A stretch of 64,000 nt of DNA from Mycobacterium sp. PS03-16 (GCF_004570325.1 NZ_SPQO01000003.1:124001-188000); one strand, 5' to 3'; counted from the first letter of the stretch, positions 1 through 9,774 are shown. The notes: generated by a model from the sequence alone, not told the origin. Made by a program: numbers and translations.

Positions 1-44
1 AGGTCGCGCTGGACATCGCCCGCGCGCAAGGGGCGACGCGGTGA
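1..44 (+). CDS. murG: UDP-GlcNAc transferase MurG, 3' end only (partial)
   Basis: Only the last 13 codons and a TGA stop are present. The stop overlaps the GTG start of murC (GTGA). Identity rests on position: murG precedes murC in mycobacterial division clusters, and the ending fits MurG C-termini. The 4-base overlap suggests translational coupling with murC. Confidence 0.7.
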   Translation, partial: VALDIARAQGATR

Positions 45-1492
45 CCACCGCACCGCTGCCCGAGCAGCTGCGCCGGGTCCACATGGTGGGTATCGGGGGA
101 GCCGGCATGTCCGGGATCGCCCGCATCCTGCTCGACCGCGGCGGGCAGGTGTCGGGGTCGGACGCCAAGGAGTCGCGCGCGGTGGTCGCGCTGCGCGCCC
201 GCGGCGCGGTCATCCGTATCGGGCACGACGAGTCGGCGCTGGACCTGCTGCCGGGCGGACCGACCGCGGTGGTCACCACGCACGCGGCGATTCCCAAGAC
301 CAACCCGGAGCTGGTGGCGGCGCGCCGGCGGGGCATCCCGGTCCTGCTGCGCCCGGTGGTGCTGGCCGAACTGATGGTCGGTGACACCACGCTGATGGTC
401 ACCGGGACGGCCGGGAAGACCACGACCACCTCGATGCTCATCGTGGCGCTGCAGCACTGCGGATTCGACCCGTCCTTCGCGGTCGGCGGCGACCTCGGTG
501 CCGCCGGCACCAACGCGCACCACGGCAGCGGCCCGTATTTCGTCGCCGAGGCCGACGAGAGCGACGGATCGCTGGTCCAGTACCGCCCGGACATCGCGGT
601 GGTCACCAACATCGAGGCGGACCATCTCGACTTCTTCGGCACCGAGCAGGCCTACATCGACGTGTTCGACGCGTTCATGGAGCGGCTGCGGCCCGGCGGC
701 TCGGCGGTGGTGTGTGTCGACGATCCGGGCGCCGCGGCGTTCGCCGAACGCACCGCCGCGCTGGGCATCAGGGTGCTGCGCTACGGCAGCGACCCCCATG
801 CGGACCTCGCGGCGACCCTGCTGGAGTGGGAGCAGCGGGGCACCAGTGCGGTGGCCACGGTGCACCTGGCGGGGGAGCCCAATCCGCGGACGATGCGGCT
901 GTCGGTGCCCGGGCGGCACATGGCGCTCAACGCGCTGGGCGCGCTGCTGGCCGCGACCGCCGCAGGCGCCGATGTCGAGACCGTGCTCGACGGCCTGGCC
1001 GGGTTCGAAGGCGTGCGCCGCCGGTTCGAACTGATCGGGACCGCCGCCGAGGTCCGCGTGTTCGACGACTACGCCCACCACCCGACGAAGGTGTCGGCGG
1101 CGCTGACGACGGTTCACGCGCTGGCCAGGGAATCGAACGGCCGCGCCATCGTGGTGTTCCAGCCCCATCTGTATTCGCGCACCCAGACGTTCGCCCGCGA
1201 GTTCGGCGCGGCGCTCAGCGCCGCCGACGTGGTGTTCGTGCTCGACGTCTACGGCGCGCGTGAGCAGCCGATCGCCGGGGTCAGCGGCGCGAGCATCGCC
1301 GAGCACGTCACTGTGCCGGTGACCTATGTCCCGGACTTCTCCGCGGTCGCCGGGCGGGTGGCCGAGGTCGCCGCACCCGGCGACGTCGTGGTGACGATGG
1401 GCGCCGGCGACGTCACCATGCTGGGCCCGGAGATCCTGTCGGCGATGCACGACCGGGCCAACCGCGGCAACGCGGGAGCCGGATCCCGATGA
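41..1492 (+). CDS. murC: UDP-N-acetylmuramate--L-alanine ligase
   Basis: Cytoplasmic ATP-dependent ligase that adds L-alanine to UDP-MurNAc, the first amino acid of the peptidoglycan stem. The 483 residues match the family length. An N-terminal Rossmann motif (GIGGAGMSG, about 17-25), a central ATP-binding domain with a GKTTTTS loop (about 125-131) and a C-terminal ligase domain are visible. Two positions look unusual: the P-loop reads G-T-A-G-K-T (Ala124) where MurC normally has G-T-H-G-K-T, and the YxHHPTE motif reads YAHHPTK (Lys350). The rest of the protein is well conserved, so it is probably functional. GTG start overlaps murG; its end overlaps ftsQ by ATGA. Confidence 0.95.
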   Translation: MTTAPLPEQLRRVHMVGIGGAGMSGIARILLDRGGQVSGSDAKESRAVVALRARGAVIRIGHDESALDLLPGGPTAVVTTHAAIPKTNPELVAARRRGIPVLLRPVVLAELMVGDTTLMVTGTAGKTTTTSMLIVALQHCGFDPSFAVGGDLGAAGTNAHHGSGPYFVAEADESDGSLVQYRPDIAVVTNIEADHLDFFGTEQAYIDVFDAFMERLRPGGSAVVCVDDPGAAAFAERTAALGIRVLRYGSDPHADLAATLLEWEQRGTSAVATVHLAGEPNPRTMRLSVPGRHMALNALGALLAATAAGADVETVLDGLAGFEGVRRRFELIGTAAEVRVFDDYAHHPTKVSAALTTVHALARESNGRAIVVFQPHLYSRTQTFAREFGAALSAADVVFVLDVYGAREQPIAGVSGASIAEHVTVPVTYVPDFSAVAGRVAEVAAPGDVVVTMGAGDVTMLGPEILSAMHDRANRGNAGAGSR

Positions 1493-2427
1493 CGTCGCCG
1501 CCCGCCGGCCCCTCCCCGGAGGGCCCCGAGGCGGCGGCCGAACCGGCCGCCGGGGCCCCGGACGGGCCGGAGACCGCCGCCCCGGCACCGGAGGCCGACG
1601 CGGAGGAGGACTTCGAGGGCCCGCGCCGGCGCGCGCGCCGGGAGCGCGAACAGCGGCGGGCGGTCCGGGATCGCGCGATGGCGCTCGAGCACGCCCGCCG
1701 GGAAGCCAAGCGCCGGGCGATCGCCGCCCCCGTCGACACCCCGAAGGCGCCGGCGCGCGCCGTGGTTCGCGGGCTCAAGGTACTGGTGTGGTCGGCGGTC
1801 ATCGCGGTGCTCGCCGTCGGGCTCGGCCTGCTGCTCTATTTCACACCGATCATGTCGGCGCGTGACGTCGTGGTGACCGGGCTGGCCGCGATCCCACGCG
1901 AGGAGGTGCTCGCCGCGGCCGCCGTGGTGCCTGGCACACCGCTGCTGCAGATCGACACCGATACCGTCGCCGAGCGGGTGGCGAGCATCCGGCGGGTGGC
2001 CAGCGCCCGGGTGCAGCGCGAGTATCCGTCATCGCTGCGCATCACGGTGGAGGAACGAATCCCGGTGGTGGTCAAGGACTATCCGGATGGTCCCCACCTG
2101 TTCGACCGGGACGGCGTCGACTTCGCGACCGCGCCGCCGCCGCCGAACCTGCCGTACCTGGAGGCCGCGACGCCGGGGCCGAACGATCCGGCGACCAAGG
2201 CCGCGCTGCAGGTGATGCTGGCGCTGCCGCCGGAGGTGGCCGGACAGGTGGGCCGCATCGCCGCCCCGTCGGTCGCGTCGATCACGCTGACGCTGCTCGA
2301 CGGGCGCACGGTCGTGTGGGGGACCACCGACCGCACCGATGAGAAGGCGATGAAGCTCGCGGCCCTGCTGACCCAGCCGGGGCGCGTCTACGACGTGTCG
2401 AGCCCCGACCTGCCCACCGTCAAATAG
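1489..2427 (+). CDS. ftsQ: Cell division protein FtsQ
   Basis: Bitopic membrane protein of the divisome, linking FtsB/FtsL to the septum. It has a long Pro/Ala/Glu-rich then basic cytoplasmic N-terminus (about 1-95), one transmembrane helix (about 97-119), a POTRA domain starting near SARDVVVTG, and the FtsQ/DivIB domain. The 312 residues and the large N-terminal extension are typical of mycobacteria. ATG overlaps the murC stop (ATGA), so it is translated from the same mRNA. Confidence 0.95.
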   Translation: MTSPPAGPSPEGPEAAAEPAAGAPDGPETAAPAPEADAEEDFEGPRRRARREREQRRAVRDRAMALEHARREAKRRAIAAPVDTPKAPARAVVRGLKVLVWSAVIAVLAVGLGLLLYFTPIMSARDVVVTGLAAIPREEVLAAAAVVPGTPLLQIDTDTVAERVASIRRVASARVQREYPSSLRITVEERIPVVVKDYPDGPHLFDRDGVDFATAPPPPNLPYLEAATPGPNDPATKAALQVMLALPPEVAGQVGRIAAPSVASITLTLLDGRTVVWGTTDRTDEKAMKLAALLTQPGRVYDVSSPDLPTVK

Positions 2428-2451
2428 CGCGCACCCTCGCAGAAAAAGGCC

Positions 2452-2467
2452 GGCGCGTCGGCGCGCC
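2452..2467 (+). terminator. GC-rich hairpin after ftsQ (possible attenuator)
   Basis: GGCGCG (2452-2457) and CGCGCC (2462-2467) form a 6-bp stem with a TCGG loop just downstream of ftsQ. There is no T-tract, so termination is only a guess. Its position before the ftsZ leader would let ftsZ be expressed separately from ftsQ. Confidence 0.3.
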
Positions 2468-2518
2468 TGCGGGGTTCGTCGGCGTGGTCGCCCTACCGTT
2501 CTGGTTGCGCGGAACTAC

Positions 2519-2553
2519 TTGACATAACTCTAAGCCTATGGTTGAGGTTGAGG
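2519..2553 (+). promoter_or_regulatory. ftsZ upstream promoter region
   Basis: A perfect TTGACA -35-like hexamer lies at 2519-2524. No clear TANNNT -10 follows at 16-19 bp. Two tandem TTGAGG hexamers follow at 2542-2553. The AT-richer stretch stands out from the surrounding high-GC DNA. A separate promoter for ftsZ here fits what is known of mycobacteria. Confidence 0.4.
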
Positions 2554-2606
2554 GTTAGCGGGAAGGATTCGCGTCAGGACAGGCAACCAGGGAGGAAGAC
2601 GAGACG

Positions 2607-3773
2607 ATGACCCCCCCGCATAACTACCTCGCTGTGATCAAGGTGGTCGGCATCGGCGGTGGCGGCGTCAACGCCGTCAACCGGATGATCGAACAGGGCC
2701 TCAAGGGCGTCGAGTTCATCGCGATCAACACCGACGCCCAGGCGCTGTTGATGAGCGATGCCGACGTCAAGCTCGACGTCGGCCGGGACTCCACGCGCGG
2801 CCTCGGCGCCGGCGCGGACCCCGAGGTCGGCCGCAAGGCCGCCGAGGACGCCAAGGACGACATCGAGGAGCTGCTGCGCGGCGCCGACATGGTGTTCGTC
2901 ACCGCCGGTGAGGGTGGCGGCACCGGCACCGGCGGCGCGCCGGTGGTGGCGTCGATCGCCCGCAAACTCGGGGCGCTGACCGTCGGCGTGGTGACCCGCC
3001 CGTTCTCCTTCGAGGGCAAGCGGCGGTCGAACCAGGCCGAGGCCGGCATCCAGGCGCTGCGCGAGAGTTGCGACACGCTGATCGTGATCCCCAACGACCG
3101 CCTGCTGCAGATGGGCGACGCCGCGGTCTCACTGATGGACGCGTTCCGCAGCGCCGACGAGGTGCTGCTCAACGGTGTCCAGGGCATCACCGACCTGATC
3201 ACCACTCCCGGTCTGATCAACGTCGACTTCGCCGACGTCAAGGGCGTGATGAGCGGCGCCGGCACCGCGCTGATGGGCATCGGCTCGGCGCGCGGGGACG
3301 GCCGGGCGCTCAAGGCGGCCGAGATCGCGATCAACTCGCCGCTGCTCGAGGCGTCGATGGAGGGCGCCCAGGGCGTGCTGCTGTCGGTCGCCGGTGGCAG
3401 CGACCTGGGGCTGTTCGAGATCAACGAGGCCGCATCGCTGGTCCAGGACTCCGCCCATCCGGAGGCCAACATCATCTTCGGCACCGTCATCGACGACTCG
3501 CTCGGTGACGAGGTGCGGGTGACGGTCATCGCCGCGGGCTTCGACTCGGCCGGGCCGAGCCGCAAGCCCGTGGTCGGGCAGGCCGCGCCCAGTGCCGCCC
3601 CGACCCAGCCGATCGCGCCGGCCCGCGCGGGCAAGGTGTCGTCGTCGCTGTTCGAGCCGCACGATCCGGCCAGCGTGCCGCTGCACACCAACGGTGCGAC
3701 GGTCAGCATCGGCGGCGACGACGGGGGCATCTCCGACGACGACGTCGACGTGCCGCCGTTCATGCGGCACTGA
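2607..3773 (+). CDS. ftsZ: Cell division GTPase FtsZ
   Basis: Tubulin homologue that forms the cytokinetic ring. It has 388 residues. The nucleotide-binding GGGVNAV loop (about 16-22), the tubulin signature GGGTGTGG (about 103-110) and the C-terminal conserved tail [12 protein letters not shown] are all visible. That tail is the docking site for SepF and FtsW in actinobacteria. The ATG follows an AGGGAGG ribosome-binding site 10 bases upstream. It is separated from ftsQ by a 179-base leader, the only sizeable gap in this part of the cluster. Confidence 0.98.
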   Translation: MTPPHNYLAVIKVVGIGGGGVNAVNRMIEQGLKGVEFIAINTDAQALLMSDADVKLDVGRDSTRGLGAGADPEVGRKAAEDAKDDIEELLRGADMVFVTAGEGGGTGTGGAPVVASIARKLGALTVGVVTRPFSFEGKRRSNQAEAGIQALRESCDTLIVIPNDRLLQMGDAAVSLMDAFRSADEVLLNGVQGITDLITTPGLINVDFADVKGVMSGAGTALMGIGSARGDGRALKAAEIAINSPLLEASMEGAQGVLLSVAGGSDLGLFEINEAASLVQDSAHPEANIIFGTVIDDSLGDEVRVTVIAAGFDSAGPSRKPVVGQAAPSAAPTQPIAPARAGKVSSSLFEPHDPASVPLHTNGATVSIGGDDGGISDDDVDVPPFMRH

Positions 3774-3793
3774 CCCGTTCCGACCTTCCGACC

Positions 3794-4498
3794 GTGAGCG
3801 TGCGGATCCGGCGCGTGACCACCACGCGCTCCGGTGGCGTCTCGGCGCCGCCCTACGACACCTTCAACCTCGGCGACCACGTCGGCGACGACCCGGCCGC
3901 GGTGGCCGCCAACCGCAGGCGCCTCGCCGAGAAGACGGGCCTCGGGGACGGCCTGGTGTGGATGCAGCAGGTGCACAGCGACCGGGTGGTTCGCGTCTCG
4001 GGCCCCGGCGACAGCCCCGTGCCCGACGCCGACGGTCTGGTGACCACCACGCGGCGGCTCGGCCTGGCCGTGGTGACCGCCGACTGCGTCCCCGTCCTGC
4101 TGGCCGACGCCCGGGCCGGGGTCATCGGCGCCGTGCACGCCGGGCGGGTCGGTGCCGCCAACGGGGTGGTGGTGCGTGCGGTCGAGGCGATGCGCGAGGC
4201 CGGCGCGCGACCCGAGGACATCTCCGTGCTGCTCGGTCCCGCGGTCAGTGGCCGCAACTACGAGGTGCCCGAGGCGATGGCCGCCGAGGTCGAGGCCGCG
4301 CTGCCGGGCAGTCGCACGACCACGGCCCGCGGCACCGCCGGGCTCGACCTGAGGGCCGGTATCGCCCGCCAGCTCACCGGGCTGGGGATCACCGCCGTCG
4401 ACATCGACCCGCGCTGCACGGTCGACGACCGGACCCTGTTCAGCCACCGCCGCGGCGCCCCGACGGGCCGCCTGGCGTCGCTGATCTGGATGGAGTGA
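3794..4498 (+). CDS. pgeF: YfiH-family (PgeF) copper/purine nucleoside oxidoreductase
   Basis: Laccase-domain protein of the YfiH family. E. coli PgeF removes wrongly incorporated L-Ser from the peptidoglycan precursor, and other members act on purine nucleosides. It has 234 residues. The three metal-ligand motifs are present: QQVHSD (His), TADCVPVLLAD (Cys) and AVHAGRVGAA (His). The last usually reads AVHAGWRG, and the Arg-Val version is what I recall for mycobacterial members. GTG start 20 bases after the ftsZ stop. The linkage to ftsZ favours the peptidoglycan-editing role. Confidence 0.85.
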   Translation: MSVRIRRVTTTRSGGVSAPPYDTFNLGDHVGDDPAAVAANRRRLAEKTGLGDGLVWMQQVHSDRVVRVSGPGDSPVPDADGLVTTTRRLGLAVVTADCVPVLLADARAGVIGAVHAGRVGAANGVVVRAVEAMREAGARPEDISVLLGPAVSGRNYEVPEAMAAEVEAALPGSRTTTARGTAGLDLRAGIARQLTGLGITAVDIDPRCTVDDRTLFSHRRGAPTGRLASLIWME

Positions 4499-4506
4499 GC
4501 CGGCCG

Positions 4507-5259
4507 ATGAACAGCGTGGCCCCGAACCGGGATGCCGAGCTGGCCGACGCGCTGGCCGCCGTGCGGGCGCGGCTGACGGCGGCGGCCGAGGCGGCCGGGC
4601 GCGACCCGGGGGAGATCGCGCTGCTGCCGGTGACCAAGTTCTTCCCGGCCTCCGATGTGGTGATCCTGCACGGCCTGGGCTGCCGCGACTTCGGCGAGTC
4701 GCGCGAGCAGGAGGCGTCGCGCAAGGCGGGCGACGTCGCCGCCGCACTGCCCGGGCACCCCGTGCGCTGGCACATGGTCGGGCGGATCCAGCGCAACAAG
4801 GCCAGGGCGATCGCCCGGTGGGCGCACGTCGCGCATTCGGTGGACAGCGCCAAGCTCGTCACCGCGCTCGACCGGGCGGCCACCGAGGCGCTCACCGACG
4901 GGGTGCGGACCGCGCCGCTGCAGGTCTACCTGCAGCTCAGCCTCGACGGCGACGTCTCGCGGGGCGGCGTGGACATCGGCAGCCCCGACCTGGTCGACGA
5001 GTTGTGCGCGGCCGCCGACGCCGCCGCGGGCCTGGACTTCGTCGGGTTCATGGCGATCCCTCCGCTGGGCGCCGATCCCGACGAGGCCTTCGCGCGGTTG
5101 CGTGCCGAACGCGACCGGGTCCAGCCGAACCATCCGCAGCGGCTCGGGTTGTCGGCCGGAATGTCGGGCGACCTCGAAGCGGCGGTGAAACATGGCTCGA
5201 CATGTGTGCGTGTCGGCACCGCCGTTATGGGTTCGCGTCCTTTACAGTCGCCTGAGTAG
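4507..5259 (+). CDS. yggS: YggS/PROSC-family pyridoxal-phosphate homeostasis protein
   Basis: PLP-binding TIM-barrel protein that buffers free pyridoxal phosphate; no enzymatic activity is known for the family. It has 250 residues. The PLP lysine lies in LLPVTKFFP (about residue 38), the phosphate region in GESREQEA, and the C-terminal [14 protein letters not shown] signature is intact. ATG lies 8 bases after the pgeF stop. The reading frame is open far upstream inside ftsZ and pgeF, but homology begins only at this ATG. Part of the conserved ftsZ-pgeF-yggS-sepF-yggT order. Confidence 0.9.
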   Translation: MNSVAPNRDAELADALAAVRARLTAAAEAAGRDPGEIALLPVTKFFPASDVVILHGLGCRDFGESREQEASRKAGDVAAALPGHPVRWHMVGRIQRNKARAIARWAHVAHSVDSAKLVTALDRAATEALTDGVRTAPLQVYLQLSLDGDVSRGGVDIGSPDLVDELCAAADAAAGLDFVGFMAIPPLGADPDEAFARLRAERDRVQPNHPQRLGLSAGMSGDLEAAVKHGSTCVRVGTAVMGSRPLQSPE

Positions 5260-5321
5260 TCACTCCAGTCACAATCATCACAGACACCACAGCTTTCAGG
5301 GTCTTTCAGAAGGGTCGCGCG

Positions 5322-5981
5322 ATGAGCACATTGCACAAGGTCAAGGCCTACTTCGGTATGGCGCCCATGGATGACTACGAGGACGAGTACTACGACGACG
5401 AGGACCGCGGCCCCGCCCGCGGTTACGCGCGCCGGACTCGCGACGACCACTTCGAGGAGGACGGATACCTCGACCGCGGCGGTCGCGGCTACGACGACCG
5501 CGTGCCGCCGCGTGAGTACGACGAACCGCCGATCTACCGCGGCGGCTACGACGAGCCGCGCTTCGAGCCGCGCATGCGCGGCCCGCGCGAGTTCGACCGC
5601 GCCACCCCGCCGCCCCGGCTGGGCGCGCTGCGCGGTTCCACCCGAGGTGCCCTGGCGATGGACCCGCGCCGGATGGCCATGCTGTTCGAGGAGGGCAGTC
5701 CGCTGTCGAAGATCACCACCCTGCGCCCGAAGGACTACAGCGAGGCGCGCACCATCGGCGAGCGCTTCCGCGACGGCACCCCGGTGATCATGGACCTGGT
5801 GTCGATGGACAATGCCGATGCCAAGCGGCTCGTCGATTTCGCCGCCGGCCTGGCCTTCGCCCTGCGCGGTTCGTTCGACAAGGTGGCCACCAAGGTGTTC
5901 CTGCTGTCGCCGGCGGATGTCGACGTCACGGCCGAGGAGCGCCGGCGGATCGCGGAGGCGGGCTTCTACGCCTATCAGTGA
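5322..5981 (+). CDS. sepF: Cell division protein SepF
   Basis: FtsZ-binding, membrane-associated divisome protein that anchors the Z-ring in actinobacteria, which lack FtsA. It has 219 residues: an N-terminal amphipathic helix ([12 protein letters not shown]), a long Asp/Tyr/Arg-rich linker (about 17-95), and the SepF core (about 125-215) with the ending [11 protein letters not shown] is preceded by AGAAGG. It lies 62 bases after yggS. Confidence 0.95.
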   Translation: MSTLHKVKAYFGMAPMDDYEDEYYDDEDRGPARGYARRTRDDHFEEDGYLDRGGRGYDDRVPPREYDEPPIYRGGYDEPRFEPRMRGPREFDRATPPPRLGALRGSTRGALAMDPRRMAMLFEEGSPLSKITTLRPKDYSEARTIGERFRDGTPVIMDLVSMDNADAKRLVDFAAGLAFALRGSFDKVATKVFLLSPADVDVTAEERRRIAEAGFYAYQ

Positions 5982-6017
5982 CCCCGGCTGCACGCCGCGC
6001 CGACAGGTAGGCTGACG

Positions 6018-6055
6018 CTGTCGCCGGCGCAGGTGGTTTGACCGGCAGGCGACAG
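6018..6055 (+). other. Inverted repeat in the sepF-yggT gap
   Basis: CTGTCGCC (6018-6025) pairs perfectly with GGCGACAG (6048-6055). CTGTC can also pair with an upstream GACAG (6002-6006), and the 3' arm can pair with CCTGT about 20 bases downstream, so alternative folds are possible. It lies in the 132-base gap before yggT. Role unknown: partial terminator, attenuator or mRNA processing site. Confidence 0.45.
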
Positions 6056-6113
6056 GTGTCTTCCCTCCTGTATCGAATGTCACACTTCTGCCTGTAGTGA
6101 GGTCGAGCTTCCG

Positions 6114-6404
6114 TTGGCCCTGTTCTTCGAGATCCTTGGTTTTGCGCTGTTCGTGTTCTGGCTGCTGCTCATCGCCCGAGTGGTCGTCGAATTCATCCGC
6201 TCGTTCAGCCGGGACTGGCGGCCGCGTGGCTTCACGGTCGTGATCCTCGAGGTGATCATGACGGTCACCGACCCTCCGGTGAAGCTGTTGCGCCGCATCA
6301 TTCCCCAGCTCACGATAGGTGCGGTCCGATTCGACCTGTCGATCATGGTGCTGCTGCTGGTGGCGTTCATCGGGATGCAGCTCGCCTTCGGCGCCGCGGC
6401 CTGA
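6114..6404 (+). CDS. yggT: YggT-family integral membrane protein
   Basis: Small protein of 96 residues with two hydrophobic segments (about 3-25 and 69-93) separated by a conserved basic loop (SFSRDWRPRG, then DPPVKLLRR), the YggT (CCB3) family signature. Its exact role is unknown; position between sepF and wag31 is conserved and suggests work at the divisome or growing pole. The only in-frame start compatible with the family is TTG at 6114, with GAGGTCGAG upstream as a weak ribosome-binding site. Confidence 0.85.
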   Translation: MALFFEILGFALFVFWLLLIARVVVEFIRSFSRDWRPRGFTVVILEVIMTVTDPPVKLLRRIIPQLTIGAVRFDLSIMVLLLVAFIGMQLAFGAAA

Positions 6405-6414
6405 TCCGCCGCGT

Positions 6415-6433
6415 GCCGGGGGGCGCGCCCGGC
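6415..6433 (+). terminator. Hairpin after yggT
   Basis: GCCGGG (6415-6420) and CCCGGC (6428-6433) flank a 7-base loop. The stem lies just after the yggT stop in the 205-base leader of wag31. There is no U-tract, so this is a candidate only. The remainder of the gap to 6609 is AT-richer (around 6472-6500) and probably holds the wag31 promoter; no convincing -35/-10 pair was found. Confidence 0.3.
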
Positions 6434-6609
6434 CCTGCGGGGCTTCGCCCACCGGACCGGCGTGACCTCGCAAGATTGAAAATGAGTCTTAAAATTCGCC
6501 CTCTTCTGCAACCGCCGGGTCTGGTGTGACAGGATGGACGCCAGTTGCGTTCCAATCAGGCTTTACACTTTGAGATCGGTTGACGGTCCAGACTCCAAGG
6601 GGGCAGACA

Positions 6610-7428
6610 ATGCCGCTCACGCCCGCCGACGTCCACAACGTCGCGTTCAGCAAGCCACCCATTGGCAAGCGGGGTTACAACGAGGATGAAGTCGACGCCT
6701 TCCTCGATCTGGTTGAGAACGAGCTGAGCCGGCTCATCGAGGAGAACGCCGACCTGCGTCAGCGGGTCGCGGAGCTGGACCAGGAGCTGGCCGGCGCCCG
6801 CTCCGGCGGTGGCGCGGCGCAGTCCACGCAGGCCATCCCGATGTACGAGCCGGAGCCCGAGCCGACGCCGCCCCCTGCGCCGCAGCCGGTGTACGAGGCG
6901 CCGCAGGCGCAGCCCGCTCCGCAGAGCGACGACTCCGCGATGCGTGCGGCCAAGGTGCTCAGCCTGGCCCAGGAGACCGCCGACCGCCTGACCGGTACCG
7001 CGAAGGCCGAATCGGACAAGCTGCTCGCCGACGCCCGCGCGCAGGCTGACGCGATGGTCAGCGAGGCCCGCAAGACGGCCGAGACCACCGTCACCGAAGC
7101 GCGCCAGCGCGCCGACGCCATGCTCGCCGACGCCCAGACGCGGTCCGAGACCCAGCTGCGGCAGGCGCAGGAGAAGGCCGACGCGCTGCAGGCCGACGCC
7201 GAGCGCAAGCACTCCGAGATCATGGGCACCATCAACCAGCAGCGCACCGTGCTGGAGGGTCGCCTCGAGCAGCTGCGCACCTTCGAGCGCGAATACCGGA
7301 CCCGCCTCAAGACCTACCTGGAATCCCAGCTCGAAGAGCTCGGCCAGCGCGGGTCCGCCGCACCGGTCGATTCCAGCGCCAACAACGACGGCGGCGGCTT
7401 CAATCAGTTCAACCGGGGAAACAACTGA
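6610..7428 (+). CDS. wag31: Polar growth scaffold Wag31 (DivIVA)
   Basis: Coiled-coil scaffold that marks cell poles and directs tip growth in mycobacteria. It has 272 residues: the N-terminal DivIVA lipid-binding domain (about 1-60, with the [18 protein letters not shown] region), a variable Pro/Gln/Glu-rich linker (about 70-115) and a long coiled coil (about 117-250) rich in Ala/Glu/Arg heptads, ending NQFNRGNN. The start is ATG 6610, which follows AAGGGGG; an upstream in-frame codon at 6580 would add ten residues unlike the family. In M. tuberculosis the protein is phosphorylated by PknA/B at a threonine in the linker. Confidence 0.97.
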   Translation: MPLTPADVHNVAFSKPPIGKRGYNEDEVDAFLDLVENELSRLIEENADLRQRVAELDQELAGARSGGGAAQSTQAIPMYEPEPEPTPPPAPQPVYEAPQAQPAPQSDDSAMRAAKVLSLAQETADRLTGTAKAESDKLLADARAQADAMVSEARKTAETTVTEARQRADAMLADAQTRSETQLRQAQEKADALQADAERKHSEIMGTINQQRTVLEGRLEQLRTFEREYRTRLKTYLESQLEELGQRGSAAPVDSSANNDGGGFNQFNRGNN

Positions 7429-7445
7429 TCAGGCTGCGCTGATCG

Positions 7446-7814
7446 ATGCTGATCATCGCGCTCGTCCTGGCCGGCATCGGGCTGGCTGCGCTGGTGACCG
7501 CCGTGGTCACCAGCAACGAGCTGATCGCCTGGGTCTGTATCGCGGCCAGCGTGCTGGGCGTCATCCTGTTGATCGTCGACGCGGTCCGCGAACGATCCCG
7601 GTCGGGCACCGATGAGCCGGCCACCGAATCCCAGCAGCCGCTCGCGGCCGAGGAGTTCGACGCGGACTACCCGGAGGAGTCGGCCGACGCCGACCTCGAC
7701 GCCGACACCAGCGCGGTGCCGTTCGACGAACGTCACGAGGACCGTGTCGCCGACGAGGAGCGTGTCGCCGACGAGGACCGTGTCGCCGACGAGGAACGCC
7801 ACACCCCGCGTTAA
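7446..7814 (+). CDS. Small membrane protein with acidic repeat tail
   Basis: It has 122 residues. Two hydrophobic helices (about 2-22 and 27-47) are followed by a charged tail that ends in three near-identical ADE(D/E)RV repeats. It corresponds to the conserved membrane protein after wag31 in M. tuberculosis (Rv2144c, from memory); function unknown. It starts 17 bases after wag31, so probably shares its transcript. Its TAA stop overlaps the stop of the convergent phosphoribosyltransferase gene in the tetramer TTAA (7811-7814). Confidence 0.8.
   Translation: MLIIALVLAGIGLAALVTAVVTSNELIAWVCIAASVLGVILLIVDAVRERSRSGTDEPATESQQPLAAEEFDADYPEESADADLDADTSAVPFDERHEDRVADEERVADEDRVADEERHTPR
7737..7790 (+). 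repeat. Three imperfect 18-bp tandem repeats
   Basis: The unit GAGGA(C/G)CGTGTCGCCGAC occurs three times head to tail (7737-7754, 7755-7772, 7773-7790), with a fourth partial copy after it. The repeats are in frame and encode the acidic hexapeptide repeats of the small membrane protein, so copy number could vary without a frameshift. Confidence 0.85.
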
Positions 7815-8467
7815 CGCGTCGGCGTCGCCAGCAGGTCGCGCACCTCGTCGTCACTGACCTGGTGGAAGTCGGCGAACACCTGCCCGACTGCCTCGAACCG
7901 CGGCGGCATGGTCGCGCACACCACCGCGTCGGCCTCCTCGGCCAGCGTCCGGCACGCCGACTGCGGGCCGACCGGCACCGCCACCACCACCCGCGCCGGC
8001 GCCAACTCCCGCACCGCCCGCACCGCCACCAGCATGCTGGCCCCGGTCGCGATGCCGTCGTCGGTCAGCACCACCGTGGCCCCGGTGACCGGCAGCGCGG
8101 AACGCCCTCGACGGTAGGCGGTTTCGCGCCGCGTCAACTCGACCGTCTCCCGGTCCACGACCTGCTTCAGGTCGTCCTCGCTGATCTTCAGGTTCGCCAC
8201 CAGCCGGTCGTTGACCACGACGGCGCCGCCGGATGCGATCGCCCCCATCGCCAGCTCCGGCCACTGCGGCACCCCGAGTTTGCGGACCAGGAAGACATCG
8301 AGTGGCGCCCGCAGGGCATGGGCGACCTCCCAGCCGACGGGCACCCCGCCGCGGGCCAACCCGAGCACGACGACGTCGGCGCGGTCGCGGTAGTCCGTCA
8401 GCTCACCGGCCAGCACCTGACCGGCTTCGCGCCGATCGCGGAAGGTGCGGGGCCGCCGGGTGATCAT
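7811..8467 (-). CDS. Phosphoribosyltransferase-domain protein
   Basis: It has 218 residues of type-I PRTase fold. An N-terminal [12 protein letters not shown] helix is followed by [14 protein letters not shown] and the PRPP-binding loop [13 protein letters not shown] (about 138-150). The substrate is unknown. The family is found in mycobacteria (Rv2143, from memory) and is often next to, or fused with, an erythromycin-esterase domain. Here its ATG overlaps the stop of that esterase gene (TGATG), so the two are translated together. Ends tail to tail with the small membrane protein gene. Confidence 0.8.
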   Translation of the reverse strand: MITRRPRTFRDRREAGQVLAGELTDYRDRADVVVLGLARGGVPVGWEVAHALRAPLDVFLVRKLGVPQWPELAMGAIASGGAVVVNDRLVANLKISEDDLKQVVDRETVELTRRETAYRRGRSALPVTGATVVLTDDGIATGASMLVAVRAVRELAPARVVVAVPVGPQSACRTLAEEADAVVCATMPPRFEAVGQVFADFHQVSDDEVRDLLATPTR

Positions 8468-9774
8468 CACTGGCCGTCCAGCGGTGAGACCGCGGTGGTC
8501 TTGTCGATGTGGATGATTGCGTCGTACTGCTGCGCGGCCCGGGCGTGGAAGTAGTGGCTGCGCCGTTCGGTGTCGGGCAGGTAGATCACGCCGATCGCCC
8601 GGGTGAGCCGCTCTGCGGTGAACACCTCGGCCACAACGGGTTCGGAGTGCGTGCGCACGAAGAACTCCGTGCCGCAGTCGTGCAGCAGCGCCTCGACGCT
8701 GCCGGACAGCCCGGGGCGCACCGTCTTGCGGTGCGCCGCACCGCCCCATGTGCCGGCCGCGGTGACGGTGCCGGAGAACGTGCTGAACCCGATCAGCACG
8801 CACTCGTCCGGATGGGTCTGGCGGACCAGCTGTCCCAGGGTCAGCTGACCGTCGTCGGACATCTCGGTGGCGCGGGCGTCGCCGACGTGAGAGTTGTGCG
8901 CCCACACCACGATCCGGGCGCGGTGGGTGCTCTCGTGCCGGTCGAGGTGGGCGGCCAGCGCATCGAGGGTCTGGGCCATGTGCCGGTCCCGCAGGTTCCA
9001 CGTGTCGATCCGGCCGCCGAACATCGCGCGGTAGTACTGCTCGGCGTTGCGCACCGTCTGGGCGTTCTGCTCGGCGTAGAACGCCTCGTCCTGTTCGACG
9101 TCGCCGCCGGGACTGTCGGAGATCCAGCGGCGCTGCATGTCGAGCAACTGCTCGACGGCTTCTGTCTCGCAGTGATTTCCGGCGCCGAATGCGGCGGCCC
9201 GCCCGTAGGCGGCGTCGTCGCGGGCGTGGTCGAAGCAGCCGTACCGCACCCGGGCGCGCGCTGCCGCCTCGGCGTCGACCCGGTCGAGGTAGTCGATCAC
9301 CTCCTGCATGGACCGGTGCAGGCTGTACAGATCGAGGCCGTAGAATCCGGCGGCACCGCCGAAGCCGCTGTCGGCGTTGTACTCTCGCAGCCACGCCACG
9401 AATTCGAGCACCTCGGTGTTGCGCCACATCCAGCCCGGGAAGCGCTGGAACCCGCGCAGCGCCTCCGCGGCGTCGCGATCGCTGCCGAACCCGCGCACGT
9501 AGCGGTTGACGCGGTAGGCGTCCGGCCAGTCGGCCTCGGCGGCCACTCCGCAGAATCCGCGCTCGGCGATGAGCCAGCGGGTGATCGCCGCCCGCGCGGC
9601 GTAGAACTCGGCGCTGCCGTGTGAGCTCTCGCCGAGCAACACGATGCGTGCGTCGCCGATCAGGTCGTCGAGGGCCGGCCACGGGGGCACCCCGCCGGGC
9701 GCGGGAACGGCCGCCCGGCGGACGGTGTCGACGTCACCGGTGGCGACCGCCGGTCCGTCGAACCGAGCGCACAT
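8467..9774 (-). CDS. Erythromycin-esterase family protein
   Basis: It has 435 residues, the usual length of the Ere-like family (EreA/EreB and many housekeeping relatives). Recognisable parts are [11 protein letters not shown] (catalytic-site His), [14 protein letters not shown], the FYGLDLYSL segment, [12 protein letters not shown] and a C-terminal [14 protein letters not shown]. Macrolide hydrolysis cannot be assumed, since most such proteins have unknown substrates. The ATG at 9774 is chosen because longer versions would run into the divergent gene. Coupled to the phosphoribosyltransferase by TGATG. Confidence 0.8.
   Translation of the reverse strand: MCARFDGPAVATGDVDTVRRAAVPAPGGVPPWPALDDLIGDARIVLLGESSHGSAEFYAARAAITRWLIAERGFCGVAAEADWPDAYRVNRYVRGFGSDRDAAEALRGFQRFPGWMWRNTEVLEFVAWLREYNADSGFGGAAGFYGLDLYSLHRSMQEVIDYLDRVDAEAAARARVRYGCFDHARDDAAYGRAAAFGAGNHCETEAVEQLLDMQRRWISDSPGGDVEQDEAFYAEQNAQTVRNAEQYYRAMFGGRIDTWNLRDRHMAQTLDALAAHLDRHESTHRARIVVWAHNSHVGDARATEMSDDGQLTLGQLVRQTHPDECVLIGFSTFSGTVTAAGTWGGAAHRKTVRPGLSGSVEALLHDCGTEFFVRTHSEPVVAEVFTAERLTRAIGVIYLPDTERRSHYFHARAAQQYDAIIHIDKTTAVSPLDGQ

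Noticed and set aside
2519..2560. Full sigma-A promoter for ftsZ
   Set aside because: The -35 hexamer is perfect but no acceptable -10 lies 16-19 bp downstream, so only a promoter region is annotated.
2624..4747. Long minus-strand open frame opposite ftsZ and pgeF (707 codons)
   Set aside because: Low-complexity Arg/Pro/Ser-rich translation with no domain; a shadow of high-GC codon structure across well-identified genes.
6472..6495. TTGAAA/TAAAAT as a promoter of wag31
   Set aside because: Only 8 bases separate the two hexamers, which is far too short.
7811..9682. A 623-codon frame that would fuse the phosphoribosyltransferase to upstream sequence
   Set aside because: The upstream part reads the esterase gene out of frame and is Arg-rich nonsense; the proper start is ATG at 8467.
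8467..9774. Macrolide resistance gene
   Set aside because: The family is mostly of unknown function, and the link with a phosphoribosyltransferase argues against a resistance role.
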